Source of the DNA: an uncultured Enterobacteriaceae bacterium
GTDB taxonomy: Bacteria; Pseudomonadota; Gammaproteobacteria; Enterobacterales; Enterobacteriaceae
Length of the DNA: 48,906 nt
Assembly: GCA_947631255.1 (NCBI GenBank)
Contig: CANRKT010000022.1
Span: 1 to 48,906 of the forward strand
Direction of reading: 5' to 3'
The notes below the pieces were generated by a model that made no database searches, was not told where the DNA came from, and saw only the letters and a list, made by a program, of their open reading frames with translations. The translations under genes and the position numbers were made by a program. Positions 1-10,792 of the stretch are shown in pieces. Each line of letters starts with the position of its first letter. The first letter of the stretch is position 1.

Positions 1-71
1 CTGGCAGGCTGCCGGGCTGCACATAGAAATCTAATCATTGAGCTGTGAATTGAGAGGAGAGAATAGAACAG
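1..71 (+). other. Leader of ubiX, possibly with the last codons of an upstream gene
   Basis: One plus-strand frame reads WQAAGLHIEI and stops at TAA 32-34. In E. coli purF lies just upstream of ubiX on the same strand, so this could be the tail of purF or another gene. Ten residues are too few to decide, and they do not match the PurF ending I remember. A purine-rich GAGGAGA Shine-Dalgarno sequence precedes the ubiX ATG. Confidence 0.2.
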
Positions 72-641
72 ATGAAACGATTGATTGTCGGTATATCTGG
101 GGCCAGTGGTGCCATTTATGGCGTCCGTTTACTGGAAGTATTGCAGCAAGTGCCTGATGTAGAAAGCCATCTGGTCATGAGCCATGCTGCGCGTCAGACC
201 CTGGCGCTGGAAACTGACTATTCATTGCGTGATGTACAAGCCCTGGCTGATGTGGTGCATGATTCGCGCGATATCGCGGCCAGTATCTCCTCAGGCTCTT
301 TTAAAACAGCGGGCATGGCGATTTTGCCTTGTTCGATAAAAACCTTATCGGGTATCGTCAATAGTTATACAGATGGCTTGCTAACCCGGGCGGCAGATGT
401 CGTGCTGAAAGAACGTCGCCCTTTGGTACTAGCGGTGCGTGAAACGCCACTCCATTTAGGACATTTACGCCTGATGACTCAGGCGGCGGAGCTTGGGGCG
501 ATTGTGATGCCACCAGTACCCGCTTTTTATCATCGCCCGCAGTCAATTAACGAAATCATTGACCAGACCATCAATCGCATCCTGGATCAGTTTGATATTG
601 AACTACCTTGTGACTTATTTACGCGCTGGAACGGTGCCTGA
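72..641 (+). CDS. ubiX: Flavin prenyltransferase UbiX
   Basis: UbiX joins dimethylallyl phosphate to reduced FMN to make prenylated FMN, the cofactor of the UbiD decarboxylase in ubiquinone synthesis. It is a soluble cytoplasmic flavoprotein that forms dodecamers in characterised relatives. The 189-residue product has the family's usual length. The N-terminal Rossmann-like flavin motif GISGASGA is at residues 7-14, and the conserved stretches LPCSIKTLSGI (about 85-95) and RETPLHLGHLR (about 123-133) are intact. The ATG is preceded by a strong GAGGAGA site. It lies upstream of argT as in E. coli, separated from it by about 290 bases that include a stem-loop, so the two are probably transcribed separately. 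Confidence 0.97.
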   Translation: MKRLIVGISGASGAIYGVRLLEVLQQVPDVESHLVMSHAARQTLALETDYSLRDVQALADVVHDSRDIAASISSGSFKTAGMAILPCSIKTLSGIVNSYTDGLLTRAADVVLKERRPLVLAVRETPLHLGHLRLMTQAAELGAIVMPPVPAFYHRPQSINEIIDQTINRILDQFDIELPCDLFTRWNGA

Positions 642-646
642 CCCCA

Positions 647-678
647 TTGCCCTGACAGGAGTCACCCTATCAGGGCAA
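647..678 (+). terminator. Stem-loop after ubiX, possible terminator
   Basis: A perfect 9-bp inverted repeat (TTGCCCTGA / TCAGGGCAA) with a 14-base loop starts 6 bases after the ubiX stop. No T-run follows, so it may act as an mRNA-stabilising end or a weak or Rho-assisted terminator. The rest of the gap to argT (679-928) shows no gene. Confidence 0.4.
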
Positions 679-928
679 CAGCCCTATGGAGAATTGTGCT
701 CTGGCTGACACTTTTGGAAGATTTAATCCCTCATTTGCCATCATGCTCTTTTTCCCTGCCAGTGAAAGCTGCTATCTTCATTTTGATAGCATCGACATAA
801 CTATTTCATAACAAACGGGCGCTTTTCTGATGCGCGAAGAAAAGTGGCACGAAAACTGCAAATTTGTCTGCTCAAGCACGACCACACAACAACACTCCAC
901 TAATAAGAAGCTAAACCTGAGGTATGGT

Positions 929-1708
929 ATGAAGAAATCGGTTATTGCTCTGTCTCTGCTGCTCGGTCTCTCCAGCTCCTTCAGTGTTTTTGCCCAAGGG
1001 CAGACACTGCGTCTGGGAACAGATACGACCTATGCACCGTTTTCATCTAAAGATGCAAAAGGGGAGTTCATTGGCTTTGATATTGATCTGGGGGATGAAC
1101 TTTGTAAACGTATTGAGGCGAAATGTACGTGGGTTGCCAGTGACTTTGATGCGCTTATCCCCTCACTGAAAGCGAAAAAAATCGACGCGATTATCTCTTC
1201 TCTCTCCATTACTGATAAACGTCAGCAAGAAATTCTGTTCTCAGAAAAACTTTATGCTGCCAACCCTCGCCTGATAGCGGCTCAAGGCTCAACATTACAA
1301 CCAACTCTGGAGTCACTGAAAGGCAAACACGTTGGAGTATTACAAGGCTCCACCCAGGAAGCCTATGCGAATGCTGAATGGCGCACCAAAGGTATTGATG
1401 TTATCGCCTATGCTAATCAGGACTTAATCTACGCAGACTTAGCTGCGGGTCGTCTGGATGCCGCTTTGCAAGATGAAGTGGCTGCGAGTGAAGGCTTCTT
1501 AAAACAACCCGCGGGTGCAGAATTTATTTTTGCTGGCCCGGCAGTGGACGACGAGCGTTATTTTGGCGTCGGCACGGGTATTGGTTTGCGTAAAAATGAT
1601 ACAGAATTAAAAGCGTCACTGGATAAAGCACTGGCGGAAATGCGTGCAGACGGTACTTATGACAAATTAGCGAGTCAGTACTTTGATTTTAATGTTTACG
1701 GTAATTAA
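929..1708 (+). CDS. argT: Lysine/arginine/ornithine-binding periplasmic protein ArgT
   Basis: This is the periplasmic solute-binding subunit for Lys, Arg and Ornithine and delivers ligand to the HisQMP permease encoded downstream. The start is placed at the ATG after CTGAGG because it begins a typical Sec signal peptide ([16 protein letters not shown], cleavage near FAQG). The longer upstream in-frame reading has no signal sequence. The product is 259 residues, the family size. The mature protein has the SBP_bac_3 pattern [50 protein letters not shown] and the C-terminal YFDFNVYGN. Residues such as [15 protein letters not shown] match ArgT better than HisJ. The paralogue hisJ follows 164 bases later, a tandem duplication shared with E. 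coli and Salmonella. Confidence 0.94.
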   Translation: MKKSVIALSLLLGLSSSFSVFAQGQTLRLGTDTTYAPFSSKDAKGEFIGFDIDLGDELCKRIEAKCTWVASDFDALIPSLKAKKIDAIISSLSITDKRQQEILFSEKLYAANPRLIAAQGSTLQPTLESLKGKHVGVLQGSTQEAYANAEWRTKGIDVIAYANQDLIYADLAAGRLDAALQDEVAASEGFLKQPAGAEFIFAGPAVDDERYFGVGTGIGLRKNDTELKASLDKALAEMRADGTYDKLASQYFDFNVYGN

Positions 1709-1764
1709 GGTTATCCCGTAGTCTGTATAAGAGTTCTGAACAGAATTTCAATTTGACAGTGTAA

Positions 1765-1809
1765 ACAGGCATCATTATGACTAATTGATTAGTTTCTGCT
1801 GATGCCTGT
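1765..1809 (+). other. Nested stem-loop between argT and hisJ
   Basis: ACAGGCATCA pairs perfectly with TGATGCCTGT, and the loop holds a second hairpin (ACTAAT / ATTAGT). No T-tract follows. In Salmonella and E. coli the his transport operon carries extragenic palindromes that lower downstream expression or protect upstream mRNA. This element is in an analogous position but does not look like a canonical REP sequence. It may let argT be expressed apart from hisJQMP. Confidence 0.5.
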
Positions 1810-1872
1810 GTTATTGCTGTCAGATTGTCTGCTGAAGAACGTTAAGTAAAAGACAGTCTCTTGAGGATAATT

Positions 1873-2655
1873 ATGAAAAAGCGTGTTTTATCTCTATCTC
1901 TGTTGGTTGCACTTTTTGCTACCAGTTCTGGGTTTGCTGAGGTTCCTAAAAATCTGCGTATTGGCACGGATCCGACCTATGCTCCTTTTGAGTCAAAAAA
2001 TGCCAAAGGGGAATTAATCGGTTTTGATATCGATTTAGCAAAAGAGTTGTGCCAGCGTCTGGAGACAGAGTGTGTATTTGTTGAAAGTCCGTTAGACGGT
2101 TTGATCCCTTCGCTGAAAGCGAAAAAAATTGATGCGATTATGTCCTCGCTTTCAATTACTGAAAAACGACAAAAAGAAATTTCCTTTACCGACAAGCTCT
2201 ATGCTGCAGACTCTCGCTTGGTGGTCGCTAAAGGTTCAGCTATCACTCCAGAGGTTGCCACTCTGAAAGGCAAACGTGTTGGTGTGCTGCAAGGAACCAC
2301 TCAAGAAACCTTTGGTAACGAGCACTGGGCGCCGATTGGCATCGAAATTGTTTCCTATCAAGGCCAGGACTCTATCTATGCTGACTTGATTGCCGGACGT
2401 ATTGATGCGGCTTTCCAGGATGAAGTAGCGGCAAGTGAGGGCTTCCTGAAGCATCCAGCCGGTGCCAGCTACCAGTTCGGTGGACCTTCTATTAAAGATG
2501 TAGCATTATTCGGCGTCGGTACTGGCATGGGTATTCGTAAGGATGACAACGAACTGCGTGAAGCGCTGAATGCCGCTTTTGCTCAAATGCGTCAAGACGG
2601 GACTTACGACAAGCTGGCAAAGAAATATTTTGATTTCAATGTCTACGGTGATTAA
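1873..2655 (+). CDS. hisJ: Histidine-binding periplasmic protein HisJ
   Basis: HisJ is the high-affinity histidine receptor for the HisQMP2 ABC importer. The ATG is chosen because it opens the signal peptide [19 protein letters not shown] (cleavage near GFAE) with TTGAGGA as Shine-Dalgarno. An in-frame TTG four codons upstream overlaps that site and is rejected. The product has 260 residues. [38 protein letters not shown] and FDFNVYGD are HisJ hallmarks, and [19 protein letters not shown] aligns with the ligand lobe. It is closely related to the preceding ArgT. A stem-loop directly downstream, before hisQ, probably makes hisJ more abundant than the membrane subunits. Confidence 0.95.
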   Translation: MKKRVLSLSLLVALFATSSGFAEVPKNLRIGTDPTYAPFESKNAKGELIGFDIDLAKELCQRLETECVFVESPLDGLIPSLKAKKIDAIMSSLSITEKRQKEISFTDKLYAADSRLVVAKGSAITPEVATLKGKRVGVLQGTTQETFGNEHWAPIGIEIVSYQGQDSIYADLIAGRIDAAFQDEVAASEGFLKHPAGASYQFGGPSIKDVALFGVGTGMGIRKDDNELREALNAAFAQMRQDGTYDKLAKKYFDFNVYGD

Positions 2656-2673
2656 GCATCACTATTGATAAAG

Positions 2674-2695
2674 CAGCCTCTTATTCAAGAGGCTG
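2674..2695 (+). other. Stem-loop between hisJ and hisQ
   Basis: A perfect 9-bp stem (CAGCCTCTT / AAGAGGCTG) with a 4-base loop sits 18 bases after hisJ. There is no strong T-run. Its position fits a partial terminator or 3' stabiliser that lets the binding protein be made in excess over HisQMP, as known for binding-protein ABC operons. The rest of the hisJ-hisQ gap shows no gene. Confidence 0.5.
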
Positions 2696-2837
2696 AACGA
2701 ATGATAAAACTTATTCTGTCTCTACAGAGACACTGGTCGCCTGATAAACAATAAACAATAAAGAAGAACGTTATTTCTTCTTTTTGTCAGTAATCTGGCT
2801 GATAACAAAGCGCACTCTGACCGACAGGATACGCACT

Positions 2838-3524
2838 ATGTTGTATGGCTTTTCTGAAGTAATTTTAAAAGGCGCGCTGGTCACGCTCGAACTGGCCGTT
2901 GCCTCCGTTATCCTTGCCGTAGCGATAGGGCTTGCTGGTGCCGGAGCCAAACTGTCGAAAAATCGTCCGCTGGCATGGATATTTGAAGGCTACACCACCT
3001 TGATCCGTGGAGTACCTGATTTGGTATTAATGCTGTTGATCTTTTATGGTCTACAGATGCTGCTGAATGTGATCACTGATGCACTGGGGCTGGAGCAGTT
3101 TGATATTGATCCTATGGTTGCAGGTATTGTCACACTCGGGTTTATTTATGGGGCTTATTTTACCGAAACTTTTCGTGGTGCTTATCTGGCGGTGCCAAAA
3201 GGGCATATTGAAGCGAGCACCGCATTTGGTTTTACCCACTCACAAACCTTTCGGCGTATTTTATTTCCTGCGATGATGCGCTATGCCTTACCCGGTATTG
3301 GTAATAACTGGCAGGTTATTCTTAAAGCGACAGCGCTGGTTTCTTTACTGGGGCTGGAAGATGTGGTTAAAGCGACGCAACTTGCTGGAAAAAGCACCTG
3401 GCAACCGCTCTATTTTGCTTTGATTGCTGGAGGCATTTATCTGGTATTTACCACTATTTCGGCAGGTATATTATTGTGGCTTGAACGCCGTTATTCTGTG
3501 GGTGTGAAGAGGGCTGAGTTATGA
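2838..3524 (+). CDS. hisQ: Histidine/Lys-Arg-Orn ABC transporter permease HisQ
   Basis: HisQ is one of two inner-membrane permeases that pair with HisM and the ATPase HisP to import histidine and basic amino acids brought by HisJ or ArgT. The product is 228 residues, as in E. coli, with about five hydrophobic spans. The cytoplasmic EAA coupling loop (EASTAFGFTHSQTFRRILFP, about residues 125-144) docks on HisP. The ATG is preceded by GACAGGA. An in-frame upstream extension of 18 codons lacks a ribosome site and does not match the family N-terminus MLYGF. Its stop overlaps the hisM start by four bases (ATGA), indicating translational coupling. Confidence 0.96.
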   Translation: MLYGFSEVILKGALVTLELAVASVILAVAIGLAGAGAKLSKNRPLAWIFEGYTTLIRGVPDLVLMLLIFYGLQMLLNVITDALGLEQFDIDPMVAGIVTLGFIYGAYFTETFRGAYLAVPKGHIEASTAFGFTHSQTFRRILFPAMMRYALPGIGNNWQVILKATALVSLLGLEDVVKATQLAGKSTWQPLYFALIAGGIYLVFTTISAGILLWLERRYSVGVKRAEL

Positions 3525-4234
3525 TAGAAATAATTCAGGAATACTGGAAACCATTATTATGGACTGATGGTTACCGAATGACCGGGATGGCAATGACCTT
3601 ATGGTTATTAATCTCCTCGGTGGTGATGGGGGGGATTCTGGCAATATTTTTTGCGATTGGCCGGGTCTCTGATAACCGATTTATTTCTTTTCCTATTGCG
3701 GTCTTTACTTATATTTTTCGCGGGACACCACTTTATGTCCAGTTGCTGATTTTCTATTCAGGTTTTTATACTCTGGAAATTGTCAAAGAGACTGACTTTC
3801 TGAATGCCTTTTTCCGTAGCGGGCTGAATTGTACTATCCTGGCATTCACGTTAAATACCTGTGCCTATACCACAGAAGTATTTGCCGGCGCGATTCGGGC
3901 GGTTCCACACGGTGAAATTGAAGCTGCGCGGGCCTATGGTTTTTCACGCTTTAAAATGTATCGCTGTATTATTTTACCTTCAGCTTTACGTATTGCGCTG
4001 CCAGCCTACAGTAATGAAGTGATTCTGATGCTGCACTCTACAGCACTGGCCTTTACCGCCACAGTGCCGGATTTACTGAAAATTGCCCGTGATATTAACG
4101 CCGCCACTTATCAACCCTTTACCGCATTCGGTATTGCGGCAGTGTTATATCTGATAATTTCTTATGTGCTGATTAGCCTGTTCCGCAAAGCGGAGAAACG
4201 CTGGTTGCAACATGTTCAACCTGCTTCACATTGA
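3521..4234 (+). CDS. hisM: Histidine/Lys-Arg-Orn ABC transporter permease HisM
   Basis: HisM is the second inner-membrane permease of the HisQMP2 importer and belongs to the HisM/GlnP family. The product is 237 residues with several hydrophobic spans and the EAA motif EAARAYGFSRFKMYRCI at about residues 134-150. The conserved FRGTPLYVQLLIFY segment (about 66-79) lies in the family's core transmembrane region. The gene overlaps hisQ by ATGA and is followed by hisP after 10 bases, so hisQMP is one translational unit. Confidence 0.96.
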   Translation: MIEIIQEYWKPLLWTDGYRMTGMAMTLWLLISSVVMGGILAIFFAIGRVSDNRFISFPIAVFTYIFRGTPLYVQLLIFYSGFYTLEIVKETDFLNAFFRSGLNCTILAFTLNTCAYTTEVFAGAIRAVPHGEIEAARAYGFSRFKMYRCIILPSALRIALPAYSNEVILMLHSTALAFTATVPDLLKIARDINAATYQPFTAFGIAAVLYLIISYVLISLFRKAEKRWLQHVQPASH

Positions 4235-4244
4235 GTGATTGCTA

Positions 4245-5018
4245 ATGACTGAGAATAAATTAAGCGTAACTGACTTGCATAAACGTTACGGTGAACACGA
4301 AGTGCTTAAAGGCGTTTCATTAAATGCAAAGGCCGGAGATGTCATCAGTATTATTGGCTCTTCGGGATCGGGTAAAAGTACTTTTCTGCGTTGCATTAAC
4401 TTCCTTGAAAAGCCCAGCGAAGGGGCGATTTCTGTCAGTAATGAGACAATCCAGCTTGTGCGTGATAAAGACGGGCAATTAAAAGTCGCGGATAAGAACC
4501 AGCTGCGGTTATTACGTACCCGTCTGACGATGGTATTCCAGCACTTCAATTTGTGGAGCCATATGACGGTGCTGGAAAATGTGATGGAAGCGCCGATTCA
4601 AGTACTGGGTTTGAGCAAAGCCGATGCTAAGGTTCGGGCGGTTAAGTATCTGGAAAAAGTCGGGATTGATGAGCGCCAGCATATCAAGTATCCCGTCCAC
4701 CTTTCCGGTGGCCAGCAGCAACGCGTCTCTATTGCCCGTGCGTTGGCGATGGAGCCGGAAGTACTGTTGTTTGATGAACCCACCTCCGCTCTTGACCCTG
4801 AATTGGTAGGAGAGGTTCTGCGCATTATGCAGACGCTGGCTGAAGAGGGCAAAACTATGGTGGTCGTGACGCATGAAATGGAGTTTGCCCGTCATGTTTC
4901 CAACCATGTTATCTTTTTGCATAAAGGGCGAATCGAAGAAGAGGGTACGCCGGATGAGGTCTTTAACAATCCGAAAAGTGAACGTTTACAGCAGTTTCTT
5001 TCCGGGTCATTAAAATAA
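4245..5018 (+). CDS. hisP: Histidine/Lys-Arg-Orn ABC transporter ATPase HisP
   Basis: HisP is the ATP-hydrolysing subunit, acting as a homodimer on the cytoplasmic face of HisQM. The ATG giving [20 protein letters not shown] is used; an in-frame TTG two codons earlier is less likely. The 257 residues show Walker [10 protein letters not shown] (38-46), Q-loop FQHFNLW (98-104), signature LSGGQQQR (153-160), Walker [13 protein letters not shown] (173-184) and the H-loop His at 210. Length matches E. coli. It is the last gene of the operon and is followed by a stem-loop before the convergent yfcH. Confidence 0.97.
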   Translation: MTENKLSVTDLHKRYGEHEVLKGVSLNAKAGDVISIIGSSGSGKSTFLRCINFLEKPSEGAISVSNETIQLVRDKDGQLKVADKNQLRLLRTRLTMVFQHFNLWSHMTVLENVMEAPIQVLGLSKADAKVRAVKYLEKVGIDERQHIKYPVHLSGGQQQRVSIARALAMEPEVLLFDEPTSALDPELVGEVLRIMQTLAEEGKTMVVVTHEMEFARHVSNHVIFLHKGRIEEEGTPDEVFNNPKSERLQQFLSGSLK

Positions 5019-5026
5019 TTGCCTCT

Positions 5027-5051
5027 CGGGTAACCAGTTCCTGATTACCCG
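5027..5051. terminator. Bidirectional stem-loop between hisP and yfcH
   Basis: CGGGTAA pairs with TTACCCG, and after one mismatch CAG pairs with CTG around a 3-base loop, giving a compact 10-bp hairpin between convergent genes. The T-tract is weak on the plus side (TCATTTCT). A shared terminator is the simplest reading. Confidence 0.6.
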
Positions 5052-5954
5052 TCATTTCTCCCTGGCGAAAATATCCTGCAAGGCATCATCGATATTCTGC
5101 CAGCGGAATTGAAAACCGGAGGCTTCAAGACGTTCAGGTAACGCTCGTTGTCCTCCGAGCACCAGCACTGACGATTCACCCATCAGTATTTTCACCATAA
5201 AGGCCGGAGCCGGCAAGCGAGCGGGTCTGTTGAGCGCTTTGCCTAACGCCTGAGTAAATTGTCTATTGGAGACGGGGTGAGGTGAAACCAGGTTATAGGG
5301 GCCGCTGAGCGGATGGTCGAGCAACCAAATAATCCCGTTAACCATATCCTCAATATGTATCCAGGCGAGATACTGATGTCCGTTCCCCAAATGTCCCCCA
5401 ACGCCAAGACGGAAGGAAAGGCACATTTTGCTCAGTGCACCACCGTCACACGCCAGTACTACACCAGTACGTAACAGACATACACGGGTCTGGGCGGTTT
5501 GAGCCTGCATGGCGATATCTTCCCACTGCTGGCAAAGACGGTGGGTAAATTCGCTGTGTGGAGCGGTCGTTTCTGTGATGATTTCCGCCCCCTGAGAGCC
5601 ATAGAAACCGATAGCTGATCCAGAAATAAAGATCCCCGGCGGACACTGACTGGCCCTGAATAAGGCGACTAACTGTTCAGTCATATGCCAGCGACTCTGA
5701 CAAAGACGTTCTTTCTGTGCGGTCGTCCAGCGCTTATCTGCAATGGGTTCACCCGCCAGGTTAATCACCGCATCGAAGTCATCAAGATGGGAAAGTACAC
5801 TTAATTCTGGAAGCAGTATCACCCGGCTACCCAGTCGCTGGGTTGCACGGTCAAGGGAGCGAGTGACAACGGTTATTTGTGCATCTGTTTTCAGCAGGCG
5901 GGTGATCAGATGGCGACCAATTAGCCCGGTGCCGCCTGTTATTAATATGCGCAT
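5052..5954 (-). CDS. yfcH: NAD-dependent epimerase family protein YfcH
   Basis: YfcH belongs to the SDR-like family of TIGR01777 epimerases (related to SulA/Slr1223), of unknown substrate. The N-terminal Rossmann motif [12 protein letters not shown] is intact, followed by [15 protein letters not shown], the SGSAIGFYG segment and [14 protein letters not shown]. These are all family signatures. The third of three consecutive start codons (GTG-ATG-ATG) is used because MRILITGG matches the family N-terminus and has the best spacing from a GGGGG run. ATG 5957 or GTG 5960 would add one or two residues. At 300 residues it is the family size. It lies 22 bases after folX on the same strand, so the two are probably co-transcribed. 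Confidence 0.92.
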   Translation of the reverse strand: MRILITGGTGLIGRHLITRLLKTDAQITVVTRSLDRATQRLGSRVILLPELSVLSHLDDFDAVINLAGEPIADKRWTTAQKERLCQSRWHMTEQLVALFRASQCPPGIFISGSAIGFYGSQGAEIITETTAPHSEFTHRLCQQWEDIAMQAQTAQTRVCLLRTGVVLACDGGALSKMCLSFRLGVGGHLGNGHQYLAWIHIEDMVNGIIWLLDHPLSGPYNLVSPHPVSNRQFTQALGKALNRPARLPAPAFMVKILMGESSVLVLGGQRALPERLEASGFQFRWQNIDDALQDIFAREK

Positions 5955-5976
5955 CATCACCCCCGTGGTTGAACGT

Positions 5977-7215
<1,239 letters not shown>

Positions 7216-7243
7216 TCCCCCAAGTATAACAGGGAGGTGCTTT

Positions 7244-7795
7244 ATGAAACTGATGTTTATATCCGATTTACATGGCGCACTATCCGCTACTGAAAAAGCG
7301 CTGGATACCTTTGCCCAGAGTGGTGCTCAGTGGCTGATTATTCTGGGTGATTTATTAAATCACGGCCCGCGTAATGCCCTGCCAGAAGATTACAACCCTG
7401 CAGAGGTAGCACAATGCCTGAATCAGGTGGCGGATAAAATAATCGCCATACGGGGTAACTGTGATAGTGAAGTTGACCAGATGTTATTAGACTTTCCAAT
7501 AACAGCGCCCTGGCAACAGGTATTATTACCTCAGCAACGTCTTTTTTTGACGCACGGTCATCTATATAATCCCGAACAATTGCCGCCTCTGGCCGCTGAC
7601 GATGTTCTGGTTTTTGGCCATACTCATCTGCCTGTTGCCAGACAACATCACCCATACTATTTATTTAATCCTGGCTCTATCAGCATGCCAAAAGGAGGTT
7701 ATGAGGCAAGTTTTGGTATGCTTGATGATGACGTTCTGAGTGTTCGCACCTTGAAGGGCAACAGGATGATTGCACAGGTTCGTATTACCCCGTAA
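7244..7795 (+). CDS. yfcE: Metal-dependent phosphodiesterase YfcE
   Basis: YfcE is a calcineurin-like metallophosphoesterase; the E. coli protein needs Mn and hydrolyses artificial phosphodiester substrates. All metal-ligand motifs are visible in the 183 residues: DLHG (8-11), GDLLNHG (35-41), GNCDS (71-75), THGH (103-106) and GHTH (125-128). Length equals the family's. A strong AGGGAGGTG site precedes the ATG. It lies between yfcF and yfcD as in E. coli. Confidence 0.96.
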   Translation: MKLMFISDLHGALSATEKALDTFAQSGAQWLIILGDLLNHGPRNALPEDYNPAEVAQCLNQVADKIIAIRGNCDSEVDQMLLDFPITAPWQQVLLPQQRLFLTHGHLYNPEQLPPLAADDVLVFGHTHLPVARQHHPYYLFNPGSISMPKGGYEASFGMLDDDVLSVRTLKGNRMIAQVRITP

Positions 7796-7850
7796 CGTTA
7801 CAAAAAATTTAATAACGCGTTTTAAAAACGCTCAGAATAAGGTTTTCCTG

Positions 7851-8414
7851 ATGGTGGAACAGCAGCATTTTGGTGACACAGAATGGGTTGATATTGTAAA
7901 TGAAAATAATGAGGTCGTAGCCCAGGCCAGCCGAGAAAATATGCGCGCTCAGCGCCTGCGTCATCGCGCAACCTATATCGTGGTACATGATGGTATGGGA
8001 CGTATCCTGGTACAGCGTCGCACTGAAATAAAAGATTTTATGCCAGGAATGCTGGATGCCACCGCGGGTGGAGTGGTTCAGGCTGATGAGCAGCTATTAG
8101 AATCCGCACGTCGTGAAGCGGAAGAAGAACTGGGTATTGCAGGTGTTCCTTTTGCTGAGCATGGTCAGTTCTATTTTGAGGATGAGAACTGTCGTGTCTG
8201 GGGAAGCCTGTTTAGCTGCGTTTCTCACGGGCCATTTGCCATTCAGGCTGAAGAAATCAGTGATGTCTGCTGGATGAAGCCAGAAGAAATAACTGCACGC
8301 TGTGATGAGTTTACTCCGGACTCCCTGAAAGCACTGGCATTATGGATGACCCGTAATGGCAGAAATGAGGCTTATGAGACGCCAAGTGAGCCAAGAGACA
8401 ACTTAGGGCAATAA
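7851..8414 (+). CDS. yfcD: Nudix hydrolase YfcD
   Basis: YfcD is a Nudix-family hydrolase related to isopentenyl-diphosphate isomerases, with no established substrate. The Nudix box lies in [20 protein letters not shown] and continues into ELGI, with the catalytic REAEEE in place. The start [18 protein letters not shown] is preferred over a reading 27 codons longer because the extra residues are not found in relatives and overlap the end of yfcE. A GTG one codon later is also possible. The product is 187 residues, slightly longer than the 180 of E. coli because of its C-terminal tail. A strong terminator follows. Confidence 0.93.
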   Translation: MVEQQHFGDTEWVDIVNENNEVVAQASRENMRAQRLRHRATYIVVHDGMGRILVQRRTEIKDFMPGMLDATAGGVVQADEQLLESARREAEEELGIAGVPFAEHGQFYFEDENCRVWGSLFSCVSHGPFAIQAEEISDVCWMKPEEITARCDEFTPDSLKALALWMTRNGRNEAYETPSEPRDNLGQ

Positions 8415-8455
8415 GCTGAACTCTGGCTGGCCTGAGGGGTGCAGATGCCAGACAT

Positions 8456-8497
8456 AAAAAAGCCGTAATCTGAAAATTTCAGGATTACGGCTTTTTT
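8456..8497. terminator. Bidirectional rho-independent terminator between yfcD and pta
   Basis: AGCCGTAATC pairs with GATTACGGCT, flanked by A-rich sequence on the left and T6 on the right, so it can end transcription on both strands. It separates convergent yfcD and pta. The transporter gene yfcC, found between them in E. coli, is absent. Confidence 0.9.
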
Positions 8498-8567
8498 GTT
8501 TCAGTCATCAAGACAGATATTATCTTTTAGCCTGGGCTAACAAGATTGTCAGCCCGGCGGGTGATAA

Positions 8568-10712
8568 TCAGTTCTGTTGTGCTGACTGAATCGCTGTCAG
8601 AGCGATGGTATAAACGATATCGTCAACCAGAGCACCACGTGACAGGTCATTAACCGGTTTACGCATGCCTTGCAGCATCGGTCCGATGGAGATCAGGTCA
8701 GCTGAACGTTGTACTGCTTTATAGGTGGTGTTACCGGTGTTCAGGTCAGGGAAGATAAAGACTGTCGCACGACCTGCAACGGGTGAGTTTGGCGCTTTAG
8801 ATTTGGCAACATCAGCCATTACTGCGGCGTCATACTGTAACGGACCATCGATAACCAGGTCAGGACGTTTTTCCTGAGCAATACGTGTTGCTTCGCGTAC
8901 TTTCTCAACATCGCTACCCGCACCAGATGTTCCGGTTGAGTAGGAAAGCATCGCAACGCGTGGATCGATACCAAAAGCAGCTGCGGAGTCAGCAGACTGA
9001 ATTGCTATCTCGGCCAACTGTTCTGCTGTAGGCGTTGGGTTAATCGCACAGTCACCGTAAACGTAAACCTGCTCAGGTAACAGCATAAAGAAGACTGAAG
9101 AAACCAGTGAACTATTAGGTGCTGTTTTGATCAACTGCAACGGTGGACGGATAGTGTTGGCTGTGGTGTGTACTGCACCTGAAACTAAGCCATCCACTTC
9201 ATCTTGCTCAAGCATCAGAGTACCGAGCACCACGTTGTCTTCAAGCTGCTCACGAGCAACAGCTTCGGTCATGCCTTTGTTTTTACGCAGCTCAACCAGA
9301 CGAGCAACGTAGCTTTCGCGTACGACAGCAGGATCAACGATCTCAATGCCTTCACCCAGCTCAACACCTTGAGAGGCGGCAACGCGCAGAATGTCTTCAG
9401 GGTTACCCAGTAACACGCAAGTTGCAATGCCACGTTCTGCACAGATAGAAGCTGCTTTCACGGTACGTGGTTCGTCACCTTCTGGCAGAACAACACGTTT
9501 ACCTGCTTTACGCGCCAGCTCGGTGAGCTGATAACGGAAGGCTGGTGGTGACAGACGACGGCTACGTTCTGAGGTTGCAGTCAGAGACTCAACCCAGTCA
9601 TCATCAATATGGCTGGCAACATATTCCTGGATCTTTTCAATACGCTGGGTATCGTCGATAGGTACTTCCAGATTGAAGCTTTGCAGGCTCAGAGAGGTCT
9701 GCCAGGTATTGGTGTTCACCATAAACATCGGCAGGCCGGTGGCAAATGCACGCTCACACAGTTGGCTGATGCGAGGATCCATTTCATAACCGCCGGTCAG
9801 CAAGATAGCGCCAATTTCGACACCATTCATTGCAGCAAGGCAGGCAGCAACCAGAACGTCTGGGCGGTCTGCTGAAGTCACCAGCAATGAACCTGGACGG
9901 AAGTGTTCCAGCATATGAGGAATACTACGTGCACAGAAGGTCACTGATTTAACGCGACGGGTCTGGATATCCCCTTCGTTGATAATGGTTGCATTTAAGT
10001 GACGCGCCATATCGATCGCACGCGTGGCAATCAGATCGAAGCTCCAGGGAATGCAACCTAATACCGGTAACGGGCTGTTAGCAAACAACAGCTTAGGATC
10101 AATATTTGCGATAGTGGCTTTGTTTGAGTCATCGAAAATTTCAGATAAGTCCGGACGGGTACGTCCTTGCTCATCTACTGGCGCGTTTAATTTATTGATG
10201 ATCACGCCATTGATATTGGTATTTTTGCTGCCACCAAAACTGCTACGAGCCAGTTCAATACGTTCTTTTAACTGCTCAGGAGAGTCATTACCCAGCGACA
10301 TAACGAAGACGATTTCAGCATTCAGTGTTTTCGCTATTTCGTAGTTCAGAGCCTGAGCAAACTGATGGTTACGAGTAGGTACTAAACCTTCAACTAAAAT
10401 CACCTCAGCGTCTTTGCTGTTGGCGTGGTAGTTAGAGATGATTTGTTCCATCAGCACGTCTTGCTGGTTATTCGACAGCAGAGACTCTACATAGCTTACA
10501 GTCAGAGGTTTTGCGGCTGGAATGGAGCTATTGGCGCGGACGATACTGGTGGTTTGGTCAGGTGTGTTTTCGGCACCATTACGTGGCTGCGCGATAGGTT
10601 TGAACACACTCAGGCTCACGCCTTTTTGTTCCATAGCACGGATAACGCCAAGACTTACACTGGTAAGACCGACACTGGTTCCGGTAGGAATAAGCATAAT
10701 TGTACGAGACAC
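8568..10712 (-). CDS. pta: Phosphate acetyltransferase Pta
   Basis: Pta interconverts acetyl-CoA and acetyl phosphate in the Pta-AckA acetate pathway. At 714 residues it is the long enterobacterial form. The N-terminal P-loop NTPase-like domain starts [20 protein letters not shown], a central DRTGG-type domain follows, and the C-terminal catalytic phosphotransacetylase domain occupies about 390-714 ([27 protein letters not shown]-like segment, [18 protein letters not shown]). The start is GTG with AGAGG seven bases upstream, as in E. coli. It follows ackA on the same strand after 80 bases containing a GC-rich hairpin. Confidence 0.98.
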   Translation of the reverse strand: MSRTIMLIPTGTSVGLTSVSLGVIRAMEQKGVSLSVFKPIAQPRNGAENTPDQTTSIVRANSSIPAAKPLTVSYVESLLSNNQQDVLMEQIISNYHANSKDAEVILVEGLVPTRNHQFAQALNYEIAKTLNAEIVFVMSLGNDSPEQLKERIELARSSFGGSKNTNINGVIINKLNAPVDEQGRTRPDLSEIFDDSNKATIANIDPKLLFANSPLPVLGCIPWSFDLIATRAIDMARHLNATIINEGDIQTRRVKSVTFCARSIPHMLEHFRPGSLLVTSADRPDVLVAACLAAMNGVEIGAILLTGGYEMDPRISQLCERAFATGLPMFMVNTNTWQTSLSLQSFNLEVPIDDTQRIEKIQEYVASHIDDDWVESLTATSERSRRLSPPAFRYQLTELARKAGKRVVLPEGDEPRTVKAASICAERGIATCVLLGNPEDILRVAASQGVELGEGIEIVDPAVVRESYVARLVELRKNKGMTEAVAREQLEDNVVLGTLMLEQDEVDGLVSGAVHTTANTIRPPLQLIKTAPNSSLVSSVFFMLLPEQVYVYGDCAINPTPTAEQLAEIAIQSADSAAAFGIDPRVAMLSYSTGTSGAGSDVEKVREATRIAQEKRPDLVIDGPLQYDAAVMADVAKSKAPNSPVAGRATVFIFPDLNTGNTTYKAVQRSADLISIGPMLQGMRKPVNDLSRGALVDDIVYTIALTAIQSAQQN

Positions 10713-10765
10713 GGTATAACCTCTTTCGTTTTCGTGAGCCTCAGGCTCAGCTTAACTGAAAACAT

Positions 10766-10785
10766 GCCGCAGCGAGAGCTGCGGC
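10766..10785 (-). other. GC-rich hairpin in the ackA-pta gap
   Basis: GCCGCAGC and GCTGCGGC form an 8-bp stem with a 4-base loop just after the ackA stop. In the transcribed direction the loop is TCTC and only a short TGTTTTC follows. It could be a partial terminator or an mRNA-stabilising element setting the AckA:Pta ratio. Confidence 0.55.
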
Positions 10786-10792
10786 AAGAGAA

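Noticed and set aside
830-928. N-terminal extension of argT
   Set aside because: It would place 33 hydrophilic residues before the signal peptide and block export. ATG 929 has CTGAGG upstream.
7770-7850. N-terminal extension of yfcD overlapping yfcE
   Set aside because: It has no ribosome site, and the residues are not found in the family.
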